This document shows, piece by piece, positions 8,778 through 16,641 of a stretch of DNA of 64,000 nt. Position 1 is the stretch's first letter, and each line of letters opens with the position of its first letter. The notes beneath the pieces were generated by a model. It worked only from the letters and a program-made list of their open reading frames with translations, ran no database searches and was not told the origin of the DNA. The translations under genes were made by a program, and so were the position numbers. This stretch comes from Denitrobaculum sp965225735 (GTDB taxonomy: Bacteria > Pseudomonadota > Alphaproteobacteria > Kiloniellales > Kiloniellaceae), in contig CBDDBN010000014.1 of the NCBI GenBank assembly GCA_965225735.1, positions 45,526 through 109,525 of the forward strand, in the 5' to 3' direction.

Positions 8778-8801
8778 AAAAATGTAAGCGCTTACATTTT
8801 T
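8778..8801. promoter_or_regulatory. LacI-family operator, perfect 24-bp palindrome
   Basis: The core is TGTAAGCGCTTACA, and the symmetry extends through A- and T-runs to 12-bp arms with no mismatch. An even palindrome with central CG is the classic operator form for LacI/GalR-family repressors. It lies between the divergent repressor gene and the hpsN-type gene (GTG at 8962), about 160 bp upstream of the latter. Confidence 0.85.
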
Positions 8802-8961
8802 TGAATGCTAAGCCTGTGTTTTCATCGCTGCATCGCTCTGCTGCAGGTCTGTTCGATGCGTGCGTTTATACCGGACCTCTCGCTCTGGGCTTCAGGCTGA
8901 CCCCCTGTCCCGATTAACGAGCAGGTCCAGTCTTAGACATCTAGATCGGGGAGAAGAAACC

Positions 8962-10293
8962 GTGTCCGCGAAAGACCCCTTGGCCAACTACCCACAGGCC
9001 GAATACCTCAAGAAAGCCGAGATGACCTCCGCGACCGGCGAGGCCGATGTCCGCGACCTCGTTGCTGGCATGTTGAAAGAAATTGAGGAAGGCGGCGAGG
9101 CCAAGGCCATCGAATACACCCGCAAGTTCGACAAGTGGGAAGGCGACATCCTGGTTTCGCAAGAGCAGATCGATGCCGCCGAAGCGCAGGTGCCGCAGCG
9201 GCTTCGCGACGATCTCCGTTTCGCTCACGACCGGGTGCGTGGCTTCGCCGAGGCACAGCTCAAAAGCATGAGCGAGTTCGAAACCGAGCTCTCGCCCGGC
9301 CTTTTCGCCGGACAGAAGCTGATCCCGGTCGAAACCGCAGGCTGCTACATTCCGGGTGGCCGCTACTCGCACGTGGCCTCGGCGATCATGAGCGTCACCA
9401 CGGCGAAGGTGGCCGGCGTCGACAACGTCATCGCCTGTTCGCCCCCCAGCCGTGAAGGCGGTATCCCGCCCGCGATCCTCTATACCCTGAAGCTTGCCGG
9501 CGTCGACCAGGTTCTGGCGCTGGGCGGCGTCCAGGGCATCGCCGCCATGGCCTTCGGTCTTTTCACCGGCCACAAGGCCGATGTGCTCGCCGGCCCCGGC
9601 AATCAGTACGTGGCCGAGGCAAAGCGCCTGCTCTATGGCCGTGTCGGCATCGATATGTTCGCGGGCCCGACCGAGATCCTGGTGATCTCAGACGAAACGG
9701 CCGATCCCTGGATCGTCGCGACCGACCTGGCCAGCCAGGCAGAGCACGGCCCCAACAGCCCGGCCTGGCTGATCTCGACCTCCAAGGCACATGCGGAAGA
9801 AGTCATCCGCCTGGTCCCCGACGCCATCGAAACCCTGCCCGAGCCCAACCGGACTTCGGCGCGCGACGCCTGGCGGGATTACGGCGAAGTGGTCTACACG
9901 CCAAGCCGGGAAGAGGCCGTTAAGATCAGCGACGACTACGCCGCGGAGCATCTGCAGGTCCAATGCGAAGACCTGCCCTGGTGGCTGGATAATCTCCGCA
10001 ACTACGGTTCGCTGTTCCTGGGCGAGGAGACAACGGTTTCCTTTGGCGACAAAACCTCCGGCACCAACCACATCCTGCCCACCAAGGGCGCGGCCCGCTA
10101 CACCGGCGGCCTCTCGGTCGGTAAGTTCATCAAGACCGTGACCTACCAGCGCTCAACCCGCGACGCGAACCGCGACGTGGCGGCGGTCACCGCCCGAATC
10201 TCGCGCCTGGAGGGCATGGAGGGTCACGCCCGGAGTGGCGACGTCCGTCTGGCTAAGTACTTCCCGGACGAGGAGTTCGAGCTCAGTGCTTGA
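8962..10293 (+). CDS. hpsN: Sulfopropanediol 3-dehydrogenase-type enzyme (histidinol dehydrogenase family)
   Basis: This 443-residue protein belongs to the histidinol dehydrogenase superfamily but sits in a catabolic operon. The HDH zinc ligands are in place: Gln259 and His262 in SQAEHGPNSP, Asp363 in SFGDKTSGTNH and His422 near EGMEGHARSGDVRL; the catalytic Glu329-His330 pair is in YAAEHLQVQ. The overall text (AGCYIPGGRYSHVASAIM, LAGPGNQYVAEAKRLLYGR, GIDMFAGPTEIL, ending LAKYFPDEEFEL) matches the HpsN group, which oxidises (R)-2,3-dihydroxypropane-1-sulfonate to sulfolactate with NAD+. The GTG start is chosen because GGGGAGAAG lies eight or so bases upstream. An SDR and an MDR dehydrogenase follow, as in hpsNOP clusters. 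No sulfolactate lyase gene is in the window, so a different polyol substrate remains possible. Confidence 0.75.
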   Translation: MSAKDPLANYPQAEYLKKAEMTSATGEADVRDLVAGMLKEIEEGGEAKAIEYTRKFDKWEGDILVSQEQIDAAEAQVPQRLRDDLRFAHDRVRGFAEAQLKSMSEFETELSPGLFAGQKLIPVETAGCYIPGGRYSHVASAIMSVTTAKVAGVDNVIACSPPSREGGIPPAILYTLKLAGVDQVLALGGVQGIAAMAFGLFTGHKADVLAGPGNQYVAEAKRLLYGRVGIDMFAGPTEILVISDETADPWIVATDLASQAEHGPNSPAWLISTSKAHAEEVIRLVPDAIETLPEPNRTSARDAWRDYGEVVYTPSREEAVKISDDYAAEHLQVQCEDLPWWLDNLRNYGSLFLGEETTVSFGDKTSGTNHILPTKGAARYTGGLSVGKFIKTVTYQRSTRDANRDVAAVTARISRLEGMEGHARSGDVRLAKYFPDEEFELSA

Positions 10294-10326
10294 CGCCTCC
10301 GTCAAGACGGCAGGATGCTACCTGCC
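10289..10326 (+). other. Tandem RNA hairpins across the hpsN stop and the next start
   Basis: Two perfect hairpins are packed together. CTTGACG-CCTC-CGTCAAG (10289-10306) contains the hpsN stop codon, and GGCAGG-ATGCTA-CCTGCC (10309-10326) has one possible SDR start (ATG 10315) in its loop and ends just before the other (ATG 10327). They could slow RNA decay or tune translation of the second gene. No T-run follows, so they do not look like a terminator. Confidence 0.5.
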
Positions 10327-11103
10327 ATGACGGCAGCAGGAACGAATGCTTTCGATTTGACCGGCGAGGTCGCTCTCTGCACGGGCGCGACCTCCGGCAT
10401 CGGCCGGCGCATGGCCTGGGCGCTCTCCCAGGCCGGGGCCGATGTGGTCCTGGTCGGCCGCAGACAGGCGCAGCTCGAGGAAGCCAAAGCCGAAATCGAG
10501 GCAGCTGGCAAGGGCCGAGCCACCGCGCTATCAGCGGATCTAGCCAACATATCGACCTGTGACGATCTGGCCGAAGAGGCTGCCGCAGCTTTCGGTCCTG
10601 CCTCTATCCTGGTCAACGCCGCCGGGGTCAATCTGCGTCAGCCACCGGAGGAGATCACGCCGGAGAGCTGGAATCTCACGCTGAAACTCAATCTGACCAT
10701 CCCCTTTTTTCTCGCCCGCGCTTGCATTCCCGCGATGAAAGAAAAGCGCTACGGCCGCATCATCAATATCGCCTCCCTGCAGTCGACCCGCGCCTTCCCC
10801 AACGGCATAGCCTACGGCGCCTCCAAGGGCGGGATCGCGCAGCTCACGCGCGCCATGGCAGAAGCCTGGTCGTCGTCGGGCATCACCGCCAATGCCATCG
10901 CGCCGGGGTTCTTTCCAACCGAGCTGACCGAGGCGGTCTTCGCCGACCCGGAGCGCGCCGCCCGTAATGCAGCCCAGACGGCGATCGGACGGAACGGCGA
11001 GCTGCAAGATCTGGACGGCGTGACCGTTTTCCTCGCTTCATGCGCCTCGGATTACATCACCGGCCAAGTCATCTCTGTCGACGGCGGTTACACAGCGAAA
11101 TAG
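10315..11103 (+). CDS. SDR-family oxidoreductase (HpsO-like position)
   Basis: This classical short-chain dehydrogenase is about 260 residues long. It has the cofactor motif TGATSGIGRRMAWAL (about 22-36), NAAGVN, a catalytic Ser in INIASLQSTRA, YGASKGG with catalytic Tyr and Lys, and the C-terminal SVDGGYTAK. Arg after VLVG (VLVGRRQAQ) suggests NADP(H) or mixed cofactor use. It is closest in style to gluconate 5-dehydrogenase-type SDRs. In dihydroxypropanesulfonate operons the SDR partner interconverts the two enantiomers by oxidising carbon 2, and that is my working guess. ATG 10327 is an alternative start: it follows AGG at better spacing, and the first ATG lies in a hairpin loop. Confidence 0.8.
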   Translation: MLPAMTAAGTNAFDLTGEVALCTGATSGIGRRMAWALSQAGADVVLVGRRQAQLEEAKAEIEAAGKGRATALSADLANISTCDDLAEEAAAAFGPASILVNAAGVNLRQPPEEITPESWNLTLKLNLTIPFFLARACIPAMKEKRYGRIINIASLQSTRAFPNGIAYGASKGGIAQLTRAMAEAWSSSGITANAIAPGFFPTELTEAVFADPERAARNAAQTAIGRNGELQDLDGVTVFLASCASDYITGQVISVDGGYTAK

Positions 11104-11112
11104 GATAAAGCC

Positions 11113-12111
11113 ATGAAAGCTTTGGTCTACACCGCACCCGAAGAACTGGTCTATCGTGACGAACCCGATCCGCAACCGACCGGCGGGGAATGCCTGGTCA
11201 AAATCGACGCGGTGGGCATCTGCGGATCCGACATGCATGCCTTCAAGGGACATGACCAGCGCCGCCCTGCCCCACTGATCCTGGGCCACGAAGCCAGCGG
11301 TGTGGTGATCGAAGGCGGCGAAGCGGGCCGTCGCGTTGTGATCAATCCGCTGGTTAACTGCGGTCACTGTCCTATTTGCCTATCCGGGCGCATCAACCTC
11401 TGTCCCAACCGCCAGATCATTTCCATGCAACCACGCCAGGGCGCCTTCGCGGAGATGATCACCATTCCCGAAAGCAACCTGATCGACGTGCCGGATGGCA
11501 TGGATTCCACCAAGGCTGCACTCGCCGAACCCATTGCCACCGCTCTACACGGCGTGGTTCTGGCGGCACGGGCCAGCGAGCGGCCGCTATCTGAAGTGAA
11601 AGCACTGGTCCTGGGTGGCGGAGCCGTCGGTCTGTCCGCTGCGCTTGTGTTGCGCAGCCACGGCTGCCGCCAGATTCAGCTTGGCGATACCAATCCGCTG
11701 CGACGGAAGACTGCAGCATCGCAAGATATCGGCCAGGTCTACGACCCACTGGCCGGGGAAGGCCCGGAAGACAACTCTATAGATGTCGTCATCGACGCGG
11801 TTGGCGCTCGCCCCACACGTGAAGCGGCCTTCGCCGCCGTCCGGCCGGGCGGCGTCATCGTGCACATCGGACTGCAGGACAGCAATGACGGCATCGATAT
11901 CCGTAAGGCGACACTGCAGGAAGTCGCTTTTATCGGCAGCTACACCTATACGATGGTCGATTTCCGGGCCACGGTGGCTGCCATGCATAGCGGCGCCCTG
12001 GGCAAACTCGATTGGACCGAGCAGCGTCCGCTTTCCGAGGGTGCGGCCGCCTTCGACGATCTGAGCAAAGGTGCGACCGCCGCGGCTAAGATCGTCTTGC
12101 GCCCGAATTGA
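11113..12111 (+). CDS. Zinc-dependent MDR alcohol dehydrogenase
   Basis: This 332-residue medium-chain dehydrogenase has the catalytic zinc ligand set (Cys in GICGSDMHAF, HE in ILGHEASG), all four structural zinc cysteines (NCGHCPICLSGRINLCPN), and a Rossmann motif GGGAVGLSAAL (about 174-184). It resembles sorbitol/threonine dehydrogenase-type enzymes that oxidise secondary alcohols. It starts 10 bp after the SDR and closes the LacI-controlled operon. In hps clusters a third dehydrogenase (HpsP) works with the SDR to racemise the substrate, which fits here but is not proven. Confidence 0.82.
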   Translation: MKALVYTAPEELVYRDEPDPQPTGGECLVKIDAVGICGSDMHAFKGHDQRRPAPLILGHEASGVVIEGGEAGRRVVINPLVNCGHCPICLSGRINLCPNRQIISMQPRQGAFAEMITIPESNLIDVPDGMDSTKAALAEPIATALHGVVLAARASERPLSEVKALVLGGGAVGLSAALVLRSHGCRQIQLGDTNPLRRKTAASQDIGQVYDPLAGEGPEDNSIDVVIDAVGARPTREAAFAAVRPGGVIVHIGLQDSNDGIDIRKATLQEVAFIGSYTYTMVDFRATVAAMHSGALGKLDWTEQRPLSEGAAAFDDLSKGATAAAKIVLRPN

Positions 12112-12229
12112 GTCCGGCGGGTGGGCTTGCTTTTTTGAACAGGCTGTTTCCTGCGACCGCTTGCGATCAGACAGCATCCTAACGGGCTTTCAGAAGATTT
12201 AGCGCGGGATTCAAGAAGGTGTAGCATCG

Positions 12230-12397
12230 ATGCGCAGGGGCGCCGCGATGACGCTTGTTTGCGTTGGCGAAAAACAACATGAAAATCAAGGCCGCGACTT
12301 CGGCTCCGGCGTTCCGCTGCGCGACGTGATCTCGCTGGAAGAAATCGACGCCGGCTTCGATCGATTGTCGACGGGAAAACCCTGCGCCAAGTCATAG
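12230..12397 (+). pseudogene. Remnant of an MDR-family dehydrogenase C-terminus
   Basis: A 55-codon frame ends with the segments FGSGVPLRDV and ISLEEIDAGFDRLSTGK, then a stop. The second is the usual C-terminal pattern of class III-type zinc alcohol dehydrogenases (about iSLeeINeGFdrL..Gk.iR.vi). The first resembles the YFGS.VP.RD stretch that normally lies some 25-30 residues earlier, so an internal deletion is likely, and the final beta strand is missing. No cofactor or zinc domain remains and stops lie directly upstream. It could instead be a small orphan ORF with chance similarity. Confidence 0.4.
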
Positions 12398-12559
12398 GGT
12401 TCTAAGCCTCCAGATACTCGACATACTTCGGCCTTGGGGCACCTCGCAAAGCGCCGGCTTTGCTCGACCGCTGCATAACGAATGAGCACGACCACGTTCG
12501 TCTGCAAGCCAGATAGGCACGCTCGGGTGCTCAGCTGACCGAATATGCACACAAAGCAC

Positions 12560-12576
12560 TTGGCATCTTTCTTGCC
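12560..12576 (+). promoter_or_regulatory. Sigma-54 (RpoN)-type promoter of the amino acid ABC operon
   Basis: The sequence TTGGCATCTTTCTTGCC carries GG (12562-12563) and GC (12574-12575) elements with exactly ten bases between them, as the -24/-12 promoter requires. It matches TGGCA and TTGC of the consensus, with T in place of the C that follows TGGCA. It ends 44 bases before the GTG start of the first permease gene. Sigma-54 control suits amino acid uptake under nitrogen limitation. Confidence 0.55.
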
Positions 12577-12620
12577 TGTTCATCCCCACGAAAAGCAGGG
12601 ATGCAAACGGGGGATAAGAT

Positions 12621-13298
12621 GTGGATCTCAGATTCTTTGAGATATACCGGAATAGCGAATACCTGTGGCTTTTGGTCGAAGGCGCGGGCCTTAGCGCCTT
12701 ACTCGCCATCGGAGGCGGCATCGTTGGATTAGGTCTCGCGAGCTTGCTCGCGGTCTGCCGCTTCAGCGAGGTGAAAGGCCTCTGCCAGTTGGCAGCCGCC
12801 TACGTCGAGTTCATTCGTAACACCCCTTTGATCGTTCAGCTTTTTTTCGTTGCCTTTGGCCTCCCACTGCTCCTTGGCTATCAGTGGCCATTTTGGGGCC
12901 ATGCGCTCCTGGCCTTGACCCTCAATTTTTCCGCTTACTTCGCGGAGATTCTTCGGGCCGGTTTCGCGAGCGTCGCGCAGGGCCAGATCGAGGCGGCGAC
13001 GGCGCTTGGCCTCCGTCCCGCTGTGATTTTCCGAAAGATCATCTTCCCGCAAGCAGTCGCGACAATGTACCCGTCGCTCAACAGCCAGTTCATTTTTTTG
13101 TTTCTCACAACCGGCGTGGTGGCCGAGATCGGGGTGACCGACCTGACGTCAGCCGGGCTATTCATCGACAGCCGAACCTTCCGCTCTTTCGAAGTCTTTA
13201 TCACGCTGACCGCCATCTACATCGCAATGGCCCTCAGCTTTAAAACTCTGCTGAACCTGTTGCATCGGCAACTCTTCGGCTGGCTGCGCGCGTCATGA
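12621..13298 (+). CDS. Polar amino acid ABC transporter permease (HisM/GlnP type)
   Basis: This 225-residue inner-membrane protein has about five hydrophobic helices. It carries the N-terminal permease signature YVEFIRNTPLIVQLFFVAFGLP and the cytoplasmic EAA loop QIEAATALGLRPAVIFRKI that docks on an ATPase. It starts at a GTG following GGGGGATAAG. It forms a heteromeric channel with the next gene product, whose ATG overlaps its TGA by four bases (translational coupling). The likely substrate is a polar amino acid or a small derivative; the identity is not visible. Confidence 0.88.
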   Translation: MDLRFFEIYRNSEYLWLLVEGAGLSALLAIGGGIVGLGLASLLAVCRFSEVKGLCQLAAAYVEFIRNTPLIVQLFFVAFGLPLLLGYQWPFWGHALLALTLNFSAYFAEILRAGFASVAQGQIEAATALGLRPAVIFRKIIFPQAVATMYPSLNSQFIFLFLTTGVVAEIGVTDLTSAGLFIDSRTFRSFEVFITLTAIYIAMALSFKTLLNLLHRQLFGWLRAS

Positions 13299-14002
13299 AA
13301 GATCTCTTCGCCGCCGCATTAGGCAAGCCCTTCGGTATCGTTCTGTATCAACTGCTCGAAGCGACTCAGTTTACAATCTATCTGTCTTTGATCGCCTTTG
13401 TTGGCGGCGGGCTCATCGCTCTGCTGATCACTCTGATTCGGGTGACACCATCGAAGGCCAATAAAACGGCCGCCGCCGGCTACATTTGGATCTTCCAGTC
13501 GGTCCCCCTGTTAATGCTGCTTTTCCTTCTGGGATTGGGCGTTCCCCGCATTCTGGGACTCGACGTTAATCCATGGCTGGCAGCCGGGATTGCACTGACA
13601 CTCTATGCAAGCGCCTATCTGTCAGATGTCTGGCGCGGCGCCGTTGAGGCCGTACCCTCCGGTCAATGGGAAGGCGGGCGCGCACTGGGTCTGAGTTTTC
13701 TTCAGATCGTCGTCCTGATCATAACGCCGCAAGCCTTTCGGATCTCACTCGCGCCGACCGTGGGCTTCATGGTGCAGATCATAAAGGGCAGTTCCCTCGC
13801 TTACATCATCGGCTTTCACGATCTCATGAGCGTTGGAAAGCGTTGGGCCAATGCGCCGGTGAACGGCACCGAGCCCTTCATCGTGTTTCCCCTCATGGCG
13901 CTGATTTATTTCTGCCTCTGCTTTCCTCTATCGCTCTGGTCCCGACGACTTGAGCGACGACTGGGAAAGCTGTCCGGCCGCGACCCCATTTCGGCCGCTT
14001 AA
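13295..14002 (+). CDS. Polar amino acid ABC transporter permease, second subunit
   Basis: This 235-residue membrane protein has five or so helices and is paired with the preceding permease through an ATGA overlap. Its signature reads AAGYIWIFQSVPLLMLLFLL, with the R-G/N-T-P of the family changed to IFQSVP. Its EAA loop is QWEGGRALGLSFLQIV. Loss of the usual arginine in the RGTP motif is a departure from standard HisM/HisQ sequences, though glutamate/aspartate-type permeases often vary here. It completes the membrane part of the transporter. Confidence 0.87.
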   Translation: MKDLFAAALGKPFGIVLYQLLEATQFTIYLSLIAFVGGGLIALLITLIRVTPSKANKTAAAGYIWIFQSVPLLMLLFLLGLGVPRILGLDVNPWLAAGIALTLYASAYLSDVWRGAVEAVPSGQWEGGRALGLSFLQIVVLIITPQAFRISLAPTVGFMVQIIKGSSLAYIIGFHDLMSVGKRWANAPVNGTEPFIVFPLMALIYFCLCFPLSLWSRRLERRLGKLSGRDPISAA

Positions 14003-14053
14003 ACACGCAAATGAATAACAAACTCGAAGATGGACTCAGGAAAGGAAACAGAT

Positions 14054-14842
14054 ATGAGCATAAACCTCAAAGCAATGGCGTTGGGACTTGCGCTTGCAAG
14101 CTTCACATCAGTCGCTCCGGCTCTCGCCGATCTCTCCGATGTTCTTGAAGCAGGCGTCGTTAAGATTGCTGTGCCAGAGAATTTTCCGCCCTTCGGATCG
14201 TTGAATGAAGAAGGGGAATACGCGGGATATGACGTCGATGTCGCAAAACTGATCGGGAAAGACCTGGGGGTCGAAGTCGAACTGGTCCCCGTGACTTCCA
14301 AGCAACGCATCCCCTTTCTGGAAACCGATCGAGTCGATCTGGTGATTTCGTCCATGGGCGCCAACCCAGAGCGCGCCAAATCGATCTGGTTCTCAAGCGC
14401 CTACGCGCCCTTCTTCTCCGGCGCTTTCGCGGCCAGCAGCATGGACATCGCGTCAGCGAACGATCTCGTCGGCAAAAAGGTGGGCGTTACCGGCGGCACA
14501 CTCGAAGATCTGGAGCTAACCGAAAACGGCCCGGAGGGTATGGAAATCATTCGCTTTGGCGACAACGCAGCCAATCTTGCCGCCTACCTTTCCGGTCAGG
14601 TCGACGTGCTTGTCACCGGCAATACAGTTGCCGCGAAACTGGCTGCGGATAATCCGGAACTGGATGTCGAGACAAAGTTTATCATCAAGGAATCGCCCGC
14701 CTTTATCGGTGTTAAGAAAGGCAACTTCGATCTCTTGCAGTGGGTAAATGTGTTTATCCTGCACAAGAAACTCGGCGGTCAGCTCAACTCTTTCTCCGAG
14801 AAGTGGCTTGGCCAAAAACTTCCGCCACTGCCGGCCCTGTAG
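14054..14842 (+). CDS. Amino acid ABC transporter substrate-binding protein (SBP_bac_3)
   Basis: This is a periplasmic binding protein of about 262 residues with a signal peptide (MALGLALASFTSVAPALA). The mature part shows the family-3 pattern: VKIAVPENFPPFGSLNEEGEYAGYDVDVAKLIGKDLGVEVELV, then a conserved Arg in NPERAKSIWFS that usually binds the amino acid carboxylate, and Asp in QVDVLVTGN. The start at 14054 follows AGGAAAGGAAACAG; the frame opens earlier at 14030. It is the last gene of the operon. No ATPase gene lies alongside, so the transporter must borrow one from elsewhere. Confidence 0.88.
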   Translation: MSINLKAMALGLALASFTSVAPALADLSDVLEAGVVKIAVPENFPPFGSLNEEGEYAGYDVDVAKLIGKDLGVEVELVPVTSKQRIPFLETDRVDLVISSMGANPERAKSIWFSSAYAPFFSGAFAASSMDIASANDLVGKKVGVTGGTLEDLELTENGPEGMEIIRFGDNAANLAAYLSGQVDVLVTGNTVAAKLAADNPELDVETKFIIKESPAFIGVKKGNFDLLQWVNVFILHKKLGGQLNSFSEKWLGQKLPPLPAL

Positions 14843-14889
14843 TCCTTAGAGCCGCAGGTCTTAAGCTGCACAGTACCGACAGTAAGAGT

Positions 14890-16203
14890 TTACAGCGACG
14901 TCAGGCGGTCGGCGGGCAGGCGCACGCGGACCGTCGTCCCCTGGCCGGGCTGACTCTCGATGGTTAGAGTTCCTTTATGGAGCTCCACCAGGGTCTTGCT
15001 CAAAGGCAGGCCCAGACCGACGCCCTGTCGGCTGCGGGTTGCGACGCTTTCGACTTGGCGGAAAGGCTCGAGCGCCACTTTGATATCCTGGGGACTCATT
15101 CCGATTCCATTGTCGTTGACGGAGATCTCCAGATCTCCCTCTTCGAGCAGCTCGGCGCGGATCAAGACCACAGCAGCCGGCGGCGAAAACTTGATGGCAT
15201 TGGTCATGAGGTTGACGACCACCTGCTTCATCTTCAGCGGATCGGCGTAAAGAGCCGGTAGAGCCTCGGCGATCTCAGACTTCAGCCTGACATCGCTCCG
15301 GGTCGCCTGTTCGCGCACCAAGCCGATGGAGGCCTCGATCAGATCGTCGACTTGAACCACTTCGGGGTGCAGTTCGCCATGACCCGATTCAAACCGCGCA
15401 AGATCGAGCACGTCGTTAATCAGATCGAGCAAATGCCGCGCGGAGCTGTGGATGTCGCTCGCATAGGCAGGAAACTTTTCGACGCCTTTCGGACCCAGAA
15501 GTCCATCTTTCATGATTTCCGAAAAGCCGAGGATCGCGTTCAGCGGGGTCCTTAGCTCATGACTGACACTGGCGAGGAATTCGGACTTGGCACGGCTCGC
15601 ACGCTCCGCGGTCTCTTTCGCCAAACGCAGTTCAAAGTCGTTGCGCGTCCGCTCCATGGCGATGCCAGTCAGACGCGCCGCGGTCATGACCTCCTCCAGT
15701 TCGCCTTTTCCTGGAAGATGCGGTTTTTCGTGATAGGCAGCAAAGGTTCCGAGCAGATCGCCGCTCATCGAGAAAATCGGCTGGCACCAGCAGGCACGCA
15801 GTCCCGCCTCCAGCGCGCGGGCATCGCTGGCCAACCAAGCCTCGTCAGCCTGAATGTCCTCGACAAGCACCCGTCGGCGGTTATAGGCGGAAACGGCGCA
15901 GCCATGTCCGCTGTCGCCCGCTTCGATCCCATCGATTTCGGCCACGTACCAATCGGCGACACTGGGCGCCGCCAGATGACGCAGGGTCGAACGCTCGGGA
16001 TCCAACGCCATGATGGCGCAACGCATTCCCGAGTGGAGACCTTCAACCTTGCCAATAATCGCTTCCAGCGAAAGCTGCAGCGGCGCACCCGTCGCCAGCA
16101 GCTCCAGCACTGTGTTCCAGTCCTGACGCAGAGCAGCCTCGTCGACGGAAGTATGGTCGGAACCCAGTATTTCAGCCCGCTTCGAATCGGGGGCGTCCAC
16201 CAT
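14890..16203 (-). CDS. GAF sensor histidine kinase
   Basis: This 437-residue soluble kinase has a GAF domain (about 35-185; MRCAIMALDPERSTLRHLAAPS, GDLLGTFAAYHEKPH), a HisKA domain with the H-box FLASVSHELRTPLNAILGFSEIM (His about 220), and a HATPase_c with NLMTNAIKFSP, DNGIGM and a G2-type GVGLGLPLSKTLVELH. It has no membrane segment and no receiver. It is an orphan kinase, and its partner regulator is not next to it. The GAF-HisKA-HATPase build resembles PleC/DivJ-like alphaproteobacterial kinases with short H-box-to-HATPase spacing, but the role is unknown. It is convergent with the amino acid ABC operon. Confidence 0.88.
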   Translation of the reverse strand: MVDAPDSKRAEILGSDHTSVDEAALRQDWNTVLELLATGAPLQLSLEAIIGKVEGLHSGMRCAIMALDPERSTLRHLAAPSVADWYVAEIDGIEAGDSGHGCAVSAYNRRRVLVEDIQADEAWLASDARALEAGLRACWCQPIFSMSGDLLGTFAAYHEKPHLPGKGELEEVMTAARLTGIAMERTRNDFELRLAKETAERASRAKSEFLASVSHELRTPLNAILGFSEIMKDGLLGPKGVEKFPAYASDIHSSARHLLDLINDVLDLARFESGHGELHPEVVQVDDLIEASIGLVREQATRSDVRLKSEIAEALPALYADPLKMKQVVVNLMTNAIKFSPPAAVVLIRAELLEEGDLEISVNDNGIGMSPQDIKVALEPFRQVESVATRSRQGVGLGLPLSKTLVELHKGTLTIESQPGQGTTVRVRLPADRLTSL

Positions 16204-16641
16204 CTTTCATCGACCTCTAAATCTTCATATGTGTCGTATCACGAGCAGTCGAAGCATTGCCTTTCTACTTTAGTCGCCGGCCAGACCACCGGAAGGCTCG
16301 ACGGACAACGTTTCCATACAAACGATAGTATTAACGAGTCGTAAATAAACCGTTAACATTCGGCTCGAAAACAACTATTTTAAGTTGCAAAACATCTAAA
16401 ATTCTCTTGATCGAATCTTCCCCCAATACGCGCCATCTCAGACCAGCGCCGCCAGGCTAATCATCTGGCTCTTCCGAGCTACGAAGGCAATGGCACGACC
16501 AAGAAATACCGGTCGAGAGTGGAATTGAGCGCGTGGAGTTGCTAAATCACATAGAGGACGCAGGAAAATAAGATCGCCAGGTAGCGCCTCCCCAAGCTGC
16601 CTGAGACCGATCCAACAAAAATCCGCTCAGGGAATCAGGAA
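16204..16641. other. Divergent intergenic region, no gene seen
   Basis: About 438 bp lie between the divergent GAF kinase and acyl-CoA dehydrogenase genes. The stretch at about 16320-16410 is AT-rich, with TAAATAAACCGTTAAC and TATTTTAAG, and probably contains promoters for one or both genes. No RNA gene or small protein is supportable. Confidence 0.45.

Larger units (their letters stand above)
12112..12620. other. Intergenic region with gene remnant and promoter
   Basis: About 509 bp lie between the MDR gene and the amino acid ABC operon. The region holds a short MDR-like remnant (12230-12397) and a sigma-54-like promoter (12560-12576), both listed separately. The rest shows no supportable gene. 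The remnant next to an intact paralogue suggests past rearrangement or deletion here. Confidence 0.5.
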
